From contig NZ_FRCT01000001.1 of the NCBI RefSeq assembly GCF_900143025.1, positions 372,001 to 436,000 on the forward strand: 64,000 nucleotides of DNA, written 5' to 3'. The DNA is from Ruminococcus flavefaciens (GTDB taxonomy: Bacteria > Bacillota > Clostridia > Oscillospirales > Ruminococcaceae). Each line of letters opens with the position of its first letter. Position 1 is the stretch's first letter. The position numbers and the translations under genes are program-made. The notes under the pieces are model-generated. The model searched no databases and was not told where the DNA came from. It saw nothing but the letters and a program-made list of their open reading frames with translations. Below are positions 26,413 to 36,416 of this stretch, in pieces.

Positions 26413-27209
26413 GAGATATAACCATAGGACAGTACTTCCCCGGTGACAGCATAATACACAAGCTTGACCCAAGATTTAAGATAGTTATAACGCTTCTATA
26501 TATCATAATGCTGTTTTCAGGCGGAAATTACATCTGCCTTGCAGTAGGCGCGTTTTTCACCTTCGGAGCCATACTCCTTTCGCGGATACCGCTGAAAATG
26601 TTCTTCAAGAGCGTTAAGCCGCTTGTGATATTCCTTGTGATAACGGCTTTTCTGAATTTGTTCCTTATGACCACGGGCGATGTGCTGTGGGAATGGAAAT
26701 TCCTGAAAATAACCGATAAAGGACTCGAAACCAGTATATTTATGATAGTAAGGATAGCTCTTCTCGTTATGGGAAGCTCTCTCCTGACATATACTACCTC
26801 GCCTATTACGCTTACAGACGCAATAGAGCGGCTGCTCTCGCCGCTGAGGAAGATAAAATTCCCTGTACATGAGCTTGCTATGATGATGTCTATAGCACTC
26901 AGATTTATCCCCACACTTATAGAAGAAACAGATAAGATAATGTCAGCACAAAAGGCAAGAGGTGCGGAAATAGATACAGGAAGCTTTACAACGAGAGCAA
27001 AGAACCTCATATCCATACTTGTTCCGCTGTTCATATCCGCATTCAGACGTGCGGACGAGCTTGCGACAGCTATGGAGTGCCGCTGTTATCACGGCGGTGA
27101 GGGAAGAACAAGATTGAGACAGCTCAAGTCTGCTCCGAGGGACTATATCGCCCTTGCAGTAACGATATTCTTCCTTGTACTGGTAATAGTACTTGGCAGA
27201 TTATTCTGA
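26406..27209 (+). CDS. ecfT: Energy-coupling factor transporter membrane protein EcfT
   Basis: 267 residues: five to six membrane segments and the two cytoplasmic coupling helices. Visible family features are IGQYFPGDSIIHKLDPRFK at the N-terminus, RGAEIDTG and a second coupling motif containing RRADELATAMECRCY, whose Ala-Arg-Gly and related Arg residues bind the ATPases. EcfT carries force from EcfA1A2 to an S component. It closes the ecfA1-ecfA2-ecfT set. A YfhO-like gene starts 23 bp later. Confidence 0.95.
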   Translation: MLRDITIGQYFPGDSIIHKLDPRFKIVITLLYIIMLFSGGNYICLAVGAFFTFGAILLSRIPLKMFFKSVKPLVIFLVITAFLNLFLMTTGDVLWEWKFLKITDKGLETSIFMIVRIALLVMGSSLLTYTTSPITLTDAIERLLSPLRKIKFPVHELAMMMSIALRFIPTLIEETDKIMSAQKARGAEIDTGSFTTRAKNLISILVPLFISAFRRADELATAMECRCYHGGEGRTRLRQLKSAPRDYIALAVTIFFLVLVIVLGRLF

Positions 27210-27232
27210 GCGGAACACGAGAAAGGATAAAG

Positions 27233-30109
27233 ATGGACAAAGAAGAAAGACGAGCCGCAAGGCACAGAAGGCTTGAGCGGTTCAGAAAAGGAAAATTTCA
27301 CAGGATACTGTACGAAAAGGGAGTTCTTTACTTCCTGCTTTCGTTCCTTATCCCGTTTTCCATAATGCTCTATGCATTCGGCATATACGGAGTTCACCCC
27401 TTTGGTGACAGGCAGATACTTGTTGTAGACCTTTGGCATCAGTACTACCCGTTTTTCAGGGTAGTCCGCGAGAAGCTGGTCAGCGGCGGTTCCTTCCTGT
27501 ATTCATGGGAAAACGGAATGGGTACAAATTTCCTGTCGCTTATTTCGTATTATGCGGCAAGTCCGCTGAACTGGCTGTCGGTACTCTTTGACGACGACCA
27601 TGTGCGCGACGCGCTGACATTCATACTGTGTGCGAAAATAGGCTTTGCAGGAGCGTTTTTCAGCTCGTTCCTGCGGTACACATTCAAACGCAGGGACTTT
27701 TCGATATGTATGTTCTCGGTGATGTACGCCCTTTGCAGCTATACGCTGGGCTATTACTGGAACGTAATGTGGTTCGATACCGTTGCGCTGTTCCCGCTTG
27801 CTATGCTGGGAATAGTTGCACTGTGCCGCGAGGGAAAATGGAAGATATTCACCTTTGCACTGGCGCTTTCACTTATTGCAAACTACTATATAGGTTATTT
27901 TACCTGTATTTTCTCGGTATTCATGTTTGCAGCCGCAAGCATAATCGAGTGCAGGGGCATAAAGGACTGGTTCAGAAAGCTGTTCCTGATGATACGCTCC
28001 TCGGTGCTGGGCATAGGTCTTGGCGGCTTCATGCTGCTGCCCGCTTATTACGGACTGAAACTCACCTACAGCGTAAACAACAATATGCCAAAGGAGATAA
28101 GCTATTACGAGGATTGGAAGAAGATATTTGCAAATCTCCTCTCCTATAATGCTCCTACAAAGGTAGACGGACTCCCCAATTTTGCCTGCGGAATGTTGGC
28201 TGTACTGCTTTTCGGAGTGTTCATATTCTCATTCGGCATAAAGATACGCGAGAAGATAGCGGCGCTGACTATGCTTGCGATAATAGCTGTAAGCTGTAAT
28301 ATGAATATCCTCAATTACATCTGGCACGGTTTCCATTTCACAAATCAGATACCCTACAGATTTGCGTTCATATTCTGCTTCGTGCTTGCTACGGCTGCGT
28401 TCAGAGCCTATGACGTTATGCTGAGCCGCGGTATAAAGATCTACCAGATAGTGCTCATGGTGGCAGGACCTGCCGCTGTACTGGTGCTGAACAAGCTTTC
28501 CAAGGGCGTTGACTATAAGTTTGAGGGAGCTGTCAAGAGCTCGGCTATAATAACAGGTGCATTCTGGCTCATATTCATAGCGGCTAAGATATTCCCGTTC
28601 AAGACAAAGGAAAAGCGCAATCTGCTTATGACGCTTGCACTTTCTGCGGCGGTATTCAGCGAATTCATAAGCAATGCACAGATGGGCGTTTCTACAGTTG
28701 ATACGACGGGATACAGTGATTATCCCGCAAACAAAACTGAGGTGCGCCGGCTTCTTGACTATGAGAAGAAGCACGATAAGAGCAAATTCTACCGCACAGA
28801 GCTGACATATACATACACTCTCAATGACAGCGCACTCTACGGCTACCGCGGATTGTCGCAGTTCTCATCGGCGGCTAATGTATCAGTCACGACTATGTGC
28901 AAACGCCTTGGACTTTATGCATCTGAGGCAGGAAACAGATTTTACTACAGGACATCTACTCCCGTTGTGAATTCACTTCTGGGAATAAAATATCTCATAA
29001 AGAAAAACGGCGAGCTCAATACCGAGGACTGGGCTTTTGAGCACAAGGCTTCCGAGGGCAATGCCAATCTCTATGAGAACAAATATCCGCTTTCGCTGGG
29101 CTTTATGGTCAGCGAGGATATCCTTACTATGGAGGATAACGGCGGAGCAAATCCCTTTGAGTATCAGAATGATCTCATAAGGCTTGCTACAGGCATTGAT
29201 AAGAAGCTTTTCGAGGCTCAGCCTGTTGCACTTGCAGAGTATGACGGTCTTGAGGTGACCAAGAACGGCTATGGTAACTATACCTTCAAAAATGAAACAG
29301 ATCAGCCTACAGCAAGCGCTACCTACAGTTATGACTGTATCGACGGCAGTCACCTTTACGGCTATGCCAACGGTACAGGCGGTACCTGTGACTCACTGGA
29401 GATAAAGTGCGATGATGCGCTTATCGACAGCGGAAAGCTCATAGAGAGCTATCCTATTGGTTTCCCCATGGGAAACGGTCAGGAGGGAAGTACTTCCACA
29501 ATAAGGATAACCTCTTCCGAAAAGCATAAATCAGGCAATTTCAAGCTAATGGTATATGCTGTAAGCGAAGCGGTATACAATGATGTCTACGGTGCTCTTG
29601 CAGATGAGCAGCTTGAGATAAAGCATTTCACCGATACAAAGATACGCGGCAGGATCAATGCGGCAGAGGACGGAGTAATGTTCCTGTCAATACCTTATGA
29701 AAAGGGCTGGAGCGTATATGTGGACGGTGAAAAAGCCGAGACCTTCAAGGTGCTTCAGGCTATGACAGGAGTAAAGGTAGGCAAGGGCAGCCACGATATC
29801 AGTATTGAGTATACACCCGAGGGCTTTGTTCTCGGTGTTACGGCAACTGTTACAAGTCTTGCACTCATACTGCTTATAATGGTATGCGAAAGACGGCGCA
29901 GACTGCGCAGGCACAGACATATGATGTATTCCGCTGTATCGCAGAATACAGGCAATGAAGTGATACCTTCGCCTTATAACAATAAGGCTGAGATATACGA
30001 TCAGGTCAGCGAGGCATTAAGATCTGAGGATTTTGGCAGGGTCGAGGATACCGAGGTAGTTCTCTACGACGGCAGCGATCCTGCAAAAAAGGAGGCGGAC
30101 GATGCGTAA
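27233..30109 (+). CDS. YfhO-family integral membrane protein
   Basis: 958 residues. A basic cytoplasmic N-terminus is followed by about 12-14 membrane segments (to about residue 470), an extracytoplasmic domain (about 480-860) and a last membrane segment (about 865-885) with a charged tail. The first loop QILVVDLWHQYYPFF and SFLYSWENGMGTNF match the YfhO family. Members are linked to glycosylation of lipoteichoic acid or other wall polymers with polyprenyl-phosphate sugars (the B. subtilis and Listeria examples). The substrate here is unknown. It follows ecfT by 23 bp and overlaps truA by 8 bp. Confidence 0.85.
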   Translation: MDKEERRAARHRRLERFRKGKFHRILYEKGVLYFLLSFLIPFSIMLYAFGIYGVHPFGDRQILVVDLWHQYYPFFRVVREKLVSGGSFLYSWENGMGTNFLSLISYYAASPLNWLSVLFDDDHVRDALTFILCAKIGFAGAFFSSFLRYTFKRRDFSICMFSVMYALCSYTLGYYWNVMWFDTVALFPLAMLGIVALCREGKWKIFTFALALSLIANYYIGYFTCIFSVFMFAAASIIECRGIKDWFRKLFLMIRSSVLGIGLGGFMLLPAYYGLKLTYSVNNNMPKEISYYEDWKKIFANLLSYNAPTKVDGLPNFACGMLAVLLFGVFIFSFGIKIREKIAALTMLAIIAVSCNMNILNYIWHGFHFTNQIPYRFAFIFCFVLATAAFRAYDVMLSRGIKIYQIVLMVAGPAAVLVLNKLSKGVDYKFEGAVKSSAIITGAFWLIFIAAKIFPFKTKEKRNLLMTLALSAAVFSEFISNAQMGVSTVDTTGYSDYPANKTEVRRLLDYEKKHDKSKFYRTELTYTYTLNDSALYGYRGLSQFSSAANVSVTTMCKRLGLYASEAGNRFYYRTSTPVVNSLLGIKYLIKKNGELNTEDWAFEHKASEGNANLYENKYPLSLGFMVSEDILTMEDNGGANPFEYQNDLIRLATGIDKKLFEAQPVALAEYDGLEVTKNGYGNYTFKNETDQPTASATYSYDCIDGSHLYGYANGTGGTCDSLEIKCDDALIDSGKLIESYPIGFPMGNGQEGSTSTIRITSSEKHKSGNFKLMVYAVSEAVYNDVYGALADEQLEIKHFTDTKIRGRINAAEDGVMFLSIPYEKGWSVYVDGEKAETFKVLQAMTGVKVGKGSHDISIEYTPEGFVLGVTATVTSLALILLIMVCERRRRLRRHRHMMYSAVSQNTGNEVIPSPYNNKAEIYDQVSEALRSEDFGRVEDTEVVLYDGSDPAKKEADDA

Positions 30110-30863
30110 CCTTAAAGTGACGATCGCTTACAGGGGGACAAAATATCACGGCTTTCAGCGGCAGAGCAACGCCATAACGGTTCAGGAGGTGCTTGAGAGC
30201 AAGCTCTCGAAGGTGCTTAACGAGCCCGTTACGGTGACAGGTTGTTCGCGTACCGATACGGGAGTTCATGCGAATATGTTCTGCTTCAATGTAAAGACCA
30301 ACAGCAAAATAAACTGTCTTGGCTTTTGCAGAGGAGTGAACGGCGAGCTTCCCGATGATATTTCAGTGCTCAGCTGTGAGGACGCCGCGGAAAGCTTTCA
30401 TGCAAGGTTCGACTGCAAGGGCAAGGAATATATATATAAGATCCATTGCAGCGAATCGAAAAATCCCTTTGCGGCTGATCTCATGCTTCATTACAGAAGA
30501 AAATTTGATATCGAAGCCGCCCGCAGAGCTGCACAGTATTTCGTAGGAACCCACGATTTTTCGTCGTTTTGTGCTGACTGCACAAATGTTTCCACCACGG
30601 TAAGGACAATTTATTCTTTCAAAATAGAAAATAGTGGAGATTCTGTGATAATGCTTGTAAAAGGCAACGGTTTTTTGTATAATATGATTAGGATAATGGC
30701 AGGGACATTGTTAGATGTCAGCGAAAAGCGGATATCTCCCGATGATATCCCCGCTATCCTCGCCGCAAAAGACCGCCTGAAGGCAGGCAGAACGGCTATG
30801 GCTCACGGACTGTATCTGAACCGTGTGTTCTACAGTGAGGAGGAGCTGCTGAAAGAGATATGA
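30102..30863 (+). CDS. truA: tRNA pseudouridine(38-40) synthase TruA
   Basis: 253 residues. The catalytic Asp is in GCSRTDTGVHA, and other family motifs are present: VTIAYRGTKYHGFQRQ at the start, GTHDFSSFC, and FLYNMIRIMAGTLL near the end. TruA makes pseudouridine at positions 38-40 in the anticodon arm of many tRNAs. The pairing ecfA1-ecfA2-ecfT-truA is common in Firmicutes, where these genes follow the ribosomal protein cluster. Here a YfhO gene separates ecfT from truA, which is less usual. The start overlaps the upstream gene by 8 bp. Confidence 0.96.
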   Translation: MRNLKVTIAYRGTKYHGFQRQSNAITVQEVLESKLSKVLNEPVTVTGCSRTDTGVHANMFCFNVKTNSKINCLGFCRGVNGELPDDISVLSCEDAAESFHARFDCKGKEYIYKIHCSESKNPFAADLMLHYRRKFDIEAARRAAQYFVGTHDFSSFCADCTNVSTTVRTIYSFKIENSGDSVIMLVKGNGFLYNMIRIMAGTLLDVSEKRISPDDIPAILAAKDRLKAGRTAMAHGLYLNRVFYSEEELLKEI

Positions 30864-30887
30864 GAACAAGGACAAGGAGGTATCAGC

Positions 30888-32060
30888 GTGCCGAAAATGT
30901 ATGACGCCGATGATATCGTCGATCTGAAAAATCGAAAACGGCGGCGTAAAAGGCTGAGGCGGTTTATTTTGATACTGCTTACAGCAGCCATAGTAACGGG
31001 GCTTTATTTTACCCGTGATATGTGGTATAATAAATTAAGGGGCATAGGAGAGCAGTACAGGACTATCGTAAACTCAGGCAAGCTTGCGGAAGGAAATTTC
31101 CCTATCGAGGTCAGCGGAGGCGCTGATTATCAGCTGGAATTAACAGACAGCAAGATGATACTGATAAGCGATACCTACACATATTTCTATGATACTGACG
31201 GCGCACTTCTTAAAAAGCGTCAGCATACATATACAAATACAGTGCTCCGCGCAGCCGGAGGACGCGCACTGCTCTATGAGAATGGAGGAAATGAGCTGAG
31301 TGTAGAGGACGAAGACGAAGTTTTCTATACCAAATCATTTGCCAAGCAACTTATCCTCTTTGCGAGAATAAGTGAACAGGGCTATACAGCTGTAGTTACC
31401 ACATCTGATAATTTCAGCTGTGAGCTTGAAGTATATGACAAAAGGGGAAAGCGCATATACAAAAGACAGTGTATCGAAATGGTCAGCGACCTTAGCTTTA
31501 TAAATAACAGTAAGGGTTGTATGCTGAGCTATATCTCGGCAGAAAACGGTCAGCTCGTTACAAATGTTCAGGAAATAAGCTTCACCGAGAAGGCAGAACG
31601 CTGGACTTCCCCGGGACTTAATTTGCTCGGACTTGAGATCTGCGGATTTGACAAGGGCGCTTTTGTGCTCGGAGATGATGCCTGCGGATATGTTGACAGC
31701 AAGGGTCAGATCAGCTCATACTATTCGTATGACGGCGACCGTGTTGCAGGTGCGAGTGAGGGAGGTAATTCGGCTGTGATCGTCAATAATGATGACAGAA
31801 GAAGGTACACCATGGCGTTATTCAAAGGCGGAAAAGCCGAAGCTCTTATAATTGATCTTGAAGAACCATCAATTGACGTTACAATTTATGAAGAACTTGC
31901 TTATGTAATGTGTCAGGGCAAGATATTAGCCTATGACTTTAACGGCGGACTTCGTTCGGTTGCTGACGTAAGTGATTCTTACACAGGTTTTGTACGAAGT
32001 GATGATCATATTTTCCTGAAAGGCTATAATAAAATAGATCGTATAGACTATGAAAGCTGA
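30888..32060 (+). CDS. DUF5711-family membrane-anchored protein
   Basis: 390 residues from a GTG start at 30888 with a strong AAGGAGG 7 bp upstream. A very basic N-terminus (KNRKRRRKRLRR) precedes one membrane segment (about 26-42), so the protein is anchored with its bulk outside. The rest is beta-rich with repeated strand patterns such as ILISDTYTYFYDTDG, consistent with a beta-propeller-like fold, as in DUF5711 proteins. Function unknown. It lies between truA (24 bp upstream) and a CvpA-like gene, and a shared transcript is likely. Confidence 0.75.
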   Translation: MPKMYDADDIVDLKNRKRRRKRLRRFILILLTAAIVTGLYFTRDMWYNKLRGIGEQYRTIVNSGKLAEGNFPIEVSGGADYQLELTDSKMILISDTYTYFYDTDGALLKKRQHTYTNTVLRAAGGRALLYENGGNELSVEDEDEVFYTKSFAKQLILFARISEQGYTAVVTTSDNFSCELEVYDKRGKRIYKRQCIEMVSDLSFINNSKGCMLSYISAENGQLVTNVQEISFTEKAERWTSPGLNLLGLEICGFDKGAFVLGDDACGYVDSKGQISSYYSYDGDRVAGASEGGNSAVIVNNDDRRRYTMALFKGGKAEALIIDLEEPSIDVTIYEELAYVMCQGKILAYDFNGGLRSVADVSDSYTGFVRSDDHIFLKGYNKIDRIDYES

Positions 32061-32127
32061 TTTGTGATACACATTAATTCACATTCCGAAGGGAGGAAGC
32101 GCCGTAGAAGCACACGGTGCAAAAAAT

Positions 32128-33024
32128 ATGGGAGTACAATTCTGGTGGTTTTACGATGTTATCGTTGTAGCAGCGATACTCGTATGTGTGTTTATTACGA
32201 TAAAGAAAGGGATAATGAAAGCAGCAGTCGCATTCGTTGGATATGCTCTTTCCATAGCGATAGCTTTTTCATTCAGTACATCAATAACAGATTCCATCTA
32301 TTCAAAAACCGTAAGGGAAAGCAATATCAAGAAGATAAACCAGACCCTTTCAGAGGGCGATTTTCTTGATGACCTTATAAAGTATATTGAAAATCTCGGC
32401 TATAACGTAAGTGTTGACAGAAGACAGCTTGAAAGCATATGCTTTGAGGGCACTGAAATTGATACAAAGCTTTATAAGTACCTCAATAATATCAACGGCA
32501 GAAAAGTCGATGAGGAAAGTGCATTTTTAAGCAAGCTCCACGAGGGATATGCTTCTCTTGTAAATACACTGGTATCAAAGCAGCTCAGTCTTTATTCGGC
32601 AGAGTATGCAACAGAAAAGGTAAGAACAAATCCTAAGGAATTCGTTCATTTCCTGCCTCTTCTCCAGGATCCTGACAATACAAAGCCTGCTGCTCAGTTT
32701 ATTGTTGATACTTACCTTGAAGCTCCTTATATAAGCCAGATAAAGCTTACAGTAATGATAGTTCTGCTTATATTCTTTGTTTTGATGACTATTTTTATCG
32801 AAACAGCAGCAGGCAGGAACAGCCATATGGAGCCAAGTTTCGTTGCTCATTCCATAAGCGGAATAATAGGCTTATTCAAGGGATTTGTAATAATAGTTAT
32901 GGTCGCTGTTATGATAAGGCTTTACGTGGTTCTCGGAAGCAATAAGATGCTTTTCTTCAACCATGAGGCTATTGACAAGACATATATATTCAAATATTTC
33001 TATAACTTTATAAAAGATATGTGA
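32128..33024 (+). CDS. CvpA-like integral membrane protein
   Basis: 298 residues with two N-terminal membrane segments (about 8-25 and 30-50), a soluble middle of about 140 residues, and two C-terminal segments (about 207-228 and 245-270). This distribution and the N-terminal WFYDVIVVAAILVCVFITI with KKGIMKA resemble CvpA/colicin V production family proteins with an enlarged loop. The start is doubtful: GGGAGG at 32091-32096 is about 31 bp before this ATG, and no accepted start codon lies in frame nearer to it. If translation began with the GTA at 32104, eight residues would be added. Function is unknown. Confidence 0.65.
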   Translation: MGVQFWWFYDVIVVAAILVCVFITIKKGIMKAAVAFVGYALSIAIAFSFSTSITDSIYSKTVRESNIKKINQTLSEGDFLDDLIKYIENLGYNVSVDRRQLESICFEGTEIDTKLYKYLNNINGRKVDEESAFLSKLHEGYASLVNTLVSKQLSLYSAEYATEKVRTNPKEFVHFLPLLQDPDNTKPAAQFIVDTYLEAPYISQIKLTVMIVLLIFFVLMTIFIETAAGRNSHMEPSFVAHSISGIIGLFKGFVIIVMVAVMIRLYVVLGSNKMLFFNHEAIDKTYIFKYFYNFIKDM

Positions 33025-33099
33025 CAAAAAGCAATATTACTGCTTCCGCCGAAACGGCGTGAAGTTCTGGTATAATTAACCGACAGGAGGAACTGCCTG

Positions 33100-35457
33100 A
33101 TGATAATGTGCAGTAAATGCAAAAAAAGACCTGCGGTGGTGTTCATCACCTCTGTTCAGGGAAACGAAAAGAAAAATGAGGGACTCTGTCTTTCTTGTGC
33201 AAGATCGCAGAATATCCCGCAGATCAAAGAATATATGGATAAACTCGGCATCACCGACGAGGAGCTGGATCAGCTCTCAGATCAGATGATGGGAATGTTG
33301 GACGGCGACAGCTTTGAAATGGGCGGCTCCGGCGTTCTTCCCGATTTTATAACCAATATGTTCGGCGGAAATGATGACGGGGATAAGTCGGACGAAAATA
33401 CAAGCGGCGGATTTGATCCGAGGAGCTTTTTCAGTTCAAGAAACAGCTCTTCCGATGATAAGTCATCAGACAGCAAAGATAAAAAAGGGGGGCTTTTCGG
33501 ACGCAGCAAGGAAAAGAAGGCTAAGGAGCCTAAATTCCTCGGCAGCTACTGTACCAATCTTTCTCAGAAGGCAGCAGACGGCAAGCTCGATAATATTATA
33601 GGCAGAGATAACGAGATAGCCCGTGTTATACAGATACTTTCAAGACGTACAAAGAATAATCCATGTCTTATCGGTGAGCCGGGTGTCGGAAAGACAGCCA
33701 TCGCCGAGGGCATCGCACTTCGTATAAATGAGGGAGATGTTCCGTTTAATCTTGTTGACAAGAAGGTATATCTCCTTGACCTTACAGCTCTCGTTGCAGG
33801 AACTCAGTTCCGCGGACAGTTTGAGAGCCGTGTAAAGGGACTTGTTGACGAGGTAAAGAAGGAGGGCAATATAATCCTCTTTATCGACGAGGTACACAAC
33901 CTTGTAGGCGCAGGAGACTCTGAGGGCTCAATGAATGCGGCTAATATCTTAAAGCCGGCTCTTTCAAGAGGAGAGGTGCAGGTCATAGGTGCTACCACAT
34001 TCGGAGAATACCGCAAGTATATCGAAAAGGACTCCGCCCTCGAAAGACGTTTCCAGCCTGTTACCGTAAACGAGCCTACTATCGAGGATACAGTAAATGT
34101 CCTTGTAGGAATAAAGAAGTATTACGAGGAATTCCACAAGGTACACATTTCTGATTACCTTGTAAGATTATGTGCTGTACTCTCAGAGAGATACATCACA
34201 GACCGTTTCCTGCCAGATAAGGCAATAGACCTTCTTGACGAAAGCTGTGCATATGCTTGTATCCGTTCACCCGAAATAGGTGAGTACGAAAAGCTGAAGA
34301 AGGAAATAAAGGTCATGGAGGATATGGAGAAATCCATTTCCGAGCAGGAAGAGATAGATTATCAGGCTCTTGCCGAGGTAAAGGGTAAGCTTATCCATAT
34401 CCGCGAGACTGAAGCAGAGCTCAAGGAAAAGGCTGAAAGCGTAGATGTTGTCGAGTCCGATATCACTAAGGTCATCGAACGCTGGACAGGAATACCTGCC
34501 GCTAAGATAGCTGAAAATGAGTTTATGAAGATATCAAGGCTGGAGGATGCTCTCAAAAAGAGAGTCATCGGTCAGGACGAGGCTGTGGGAGTTCTCACAA
34601 GAGCTATCAAGCGTACAAGAGTACAGCTCAACAAACGCCGCAGACCTGCTTCGTTCATATTTGTAGGTCCTACGGGCGTAGGTAAGACTGAGCTTGTAAA
34701 GTCCCTTGCCGAGGAGCTTTTTGACTCGCCAGATCCGCTTATAAGACTTGATATGACAGAGTATATGGAAAAGCACTCTGTTGCACGTATGATAGGTTCG
34801 CCTCCCGGTTACGTAGGCTATGAGGAAGCAGGACAGCTCACAGAAAAGGTACGCCGCAAGCCTTATTCGGTAATACTCTTTGACGAGATCGAAAAGGCTC
34901 ACCCTGACGTTATGAATATCCTCATGCAGATACTTGACGAGGGCAAGGTGGACGATGCACAGGGCAGAACTATAAACTTTGCAAATACTATAATCTGTAT
35001 GACCTCAAATGCAGGCTCTACAGATAAGAGCATAGGTGTGGGCTTCAACCGTACCGAGAACGAGATATCAAGAGATAAGGCTATGAAGGGTCTGAGAGAC
35101 TTCCTCCGCCCCGAGTTTATAAGCCGTATCGACGAGATAGTAGTGTTCAAGGATCTCACAAAGGAGAACTTTGCTGATATAGCTGCACTTATGATAGACG
35201 AGATGAAGGAACCTCTTGCTGAGAAGAATATCTCTATCGAGTATACAAGAGAAGCTCTTGAGGTCATTGCTGAGAAGGCGTTCGGCAAGCCCTACGGCGC
35301 AAGAGATATCCGCCGTGTTATCCGCGAGGAGGTCGAGGATCAGGTGGCACAGATCATTCTCGAACGTGCTTCTGAGGTAAGTGTTATCAGCATCTCGGCT
35401 GAGGGCGATAAGATCGTTGTCAGCGGCAGGAAGGAGCAGTCCGAAAATGAAGCATAA
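33100..35457 (+). CDS. clpE: ATP-dependent Clp unfoldase, ClpE type with N-terminal zinc finger
   Basis: 785 residues. A zinc ribbon at the N-terminus (CSKC near residue 4, CLSC near residue 31) is followed by an acidic Ser/Gly-rich linker (about 70-145). AAA+ domain 1 has Walker [10 protein letters not shown]; a middle coiled region (about 400-450) and AAA+ domain 2 with Walker [10 protein letters not shown] follow. A GVGF loop corresponds to the ClpP-binding tripeptide. The zinc finger and lack of the Clp-N repeats match ClpE, a stress unfoldase partner of ClpP, rather than ClpC or ClpB. A TATAAT at 33071-33076 lies upstream with no good -35; I see no CtsR operator. It overlaps the next start by 11 bp. 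Confidence 0.92.
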   Translation: MIMCSKCKKRPAVVFITSVQGNEKKNEGLCLSCARSQNIPQIKEYMDKLGITDEELDQLSDQMMGMLDGDSFEMGGSGVLPDFITNMFGGNDDGDKSDENTSGGFDPRSFFSSRNSSSDDKSSDSKDKKGGLFGRSKEKKAKEPKFLGSYCTNLSQKAADGKLDNIIGRDNEIARVIQILSRRTKNNPCLIGEPGVGKTAIAEGIALRINEGDVPFNLVDKKVYLLDLTALVAGTQFRGQFESRVKGLVDEVKKEGNIILFIDEVHNLVGAGDSEGSMNAANILKPALSRGEVQVIGATTFGEYRKYIEKDSALERRFQPVTVNEPTIEDTVNVLVGIKKYYEEFHKVHISDYLVRLCAVLSERYITDRFLPDKAIDLLDESCAYACIRSPEIGEYEKLKKEIKVMEDMEKSISEQEEIDYQALAEVKGKLIHIRETEAELKEKAESVDVVESDITKVIERWTGIPAAKIAENEFMKISRLEDALKKRVIGQDEAVGVLTRAIKRTRVQLNKRRRPASFIFVGPTGVGKTELVKSLAEELFDSPDPLIRLDMTEYMEKHSVARMIGSPPGYVGYEEAGQLTEKVRRKPYSVILFDEIEKAHPDVMNILMQILDEGKVDDAQGRTINFANTIICMTSNAGSTDKSIGVGFNRTENEISRDKAMKGLRDFLRPEFISRIDEIVVFKDLTKENFADIAALMIDEMKEPLAEKNISIEYTREALEVIAEKAFGKPYGARDIRRVIREEVEDQVAQIILERASEVSVISISAEGDKIVVSGRKEQSENEA

Positions 35458-36148
35458 AATAGGCGCAGTCCTTGCGGCTCTTGCTATGACAGCCTGTCTG
35501 ACAGGCTGCCTTGAGCCCGATAAAAAGGAAAGTGCAGATAAGACTCAGACAGATACAACGGCTGCTCAGAATGTAGAGCCTGTCACTGATGAAAACGGGG
35601 CAGAAATGACCGAGAGCATGGAGCTCATGCGCATCAAGTTCAAGGATATCCCCGAGGCTTCAAGCGGTCCGCTTATAAAGCTTAGCAAGACAGAGGCAAA
35701 GCCGGGCGAAATAGCTAAGGTTACGGTATCTGTTACAGGTGCTGACAAGAAGTGGAATATGTGCGGTATACACATCACATATCCAGATGTATTGCAGTGC
35801 CAGATAGAGAACGAGGAAGACCTTACGGTAGAGTATGAGCTTGGTGAGGCTACAAAGCGAAATGCAGGCTTTGTGGCTATGGACTGGGAGAGAAATCTCG
35901 CTCCTGAGCTTGAAAGAGAGCATAAGCGTTCCGTGTTCTTTACTACCATGTTCAAGGATAATGAAGGTCAGGACGGCGATATAGCTACGTTCTTCTTCAA
36001 AGTTCCCGATGACGCTCAGCCTGGTACAGTCTATGACCTGGGCTATTATTACATGGATTCGGATATGTTCCGCGACCTTGAAGCAAATATGTCCTTCGAG
36101 AAATATGCCTTTGAGCACCTCGAGGGCGGAAGCATTACTGTAAGATGA
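35447..36148 (+). CDS. Cohesin-like lipoprotein (membrane-anchored dockerin receptor candidate)
   Basis: 233 residues from the ATG at 35447, which overlaps clpE by 11 bp. A lipoprotein signal ends in LTGC (Cys21). A linker rich in Thr, Glu and Asp reaches about residue 65. The remaining about 150 residues follow the pattern of ruminococcal cohesins: LSKTEAKPGEIAKVTVSVTG, then WNMCGIHITYPDVL, a GDIATFFFKVPDDAQPG strand pair, YYYMDSDMFRD, and a final GGSITVR. Cohesins bind the dockerins of fibre-degrading enzymes. A lipid anchor would place it on the outer face of the membrane, unlike the sortase-anchored ScaE of R. flavefaciens. Assignment is by pattern recognition; a related beta-sandwich without dockerin binding is the alternative. 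Confidence 0.75.
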   Translation: MKHKIGAVLAALAMTACLTGCLEPDKKESADKTQTDTTAAQNVEPVTDENGAEMTESMELMRIKFKDIPEASSGPLIKLSKTEAKPGEIAKVTVSVTGADKKWNMCGIHITYPDVLQCQIENEEDLTVEYELGEATKRNAGFVAMDWERNLAPELEREHKRSVFFTTMFKDNEGQDGDIATFFFKVPDDAQPGTVYDLGYYYMDSDMFRDLEANMSFEKYAFEHLEGGSITVR

Positions 36149-36179
36149 TATATTATATTTAACAGTTTAGAATGAAATA

Positions 36180-36365
36180 GTACTTTTATTTAGGGAACGC
36201 CCTCTCTTGCAGGGCGTTCCCTCTTTCACAACAGTTCACTGAACTGTTGTGAAATTCACCCTTTGCGGAGCGCCTTACGATTATTGGGCGTTGCCCAACC
36301 CCACCAAAGGCTCTGCCTTTGGAATCCGCTAAAGGGTTGTGAACCCTTTAGAATCCCATTATTAG
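36180..36365. repeat. Array of five different hairpins between the cohesin gene and DUF4317 gene
   Basis: In order: GGGAACGCCC with its partner (about 36194-36220), CACAACAGTTC with GAACTGTTGTG (about 36227-36252), GGGCGTTGCCC (36286-36296), CCAAAGGCTCTGCCTTTGG (about 36303-36321) and AAAGGGTTGTGAACCCTTT (36332-36350). The first may act as a terminator for clpE and the cohesin gene. The rest have no clear role. Confidence 0.6.
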
Positions 36366-36416
36366 TTTAATAGATTTTTTCTGTATAGACAAGGATAAAA
36401 GAAAGGACATTACATA

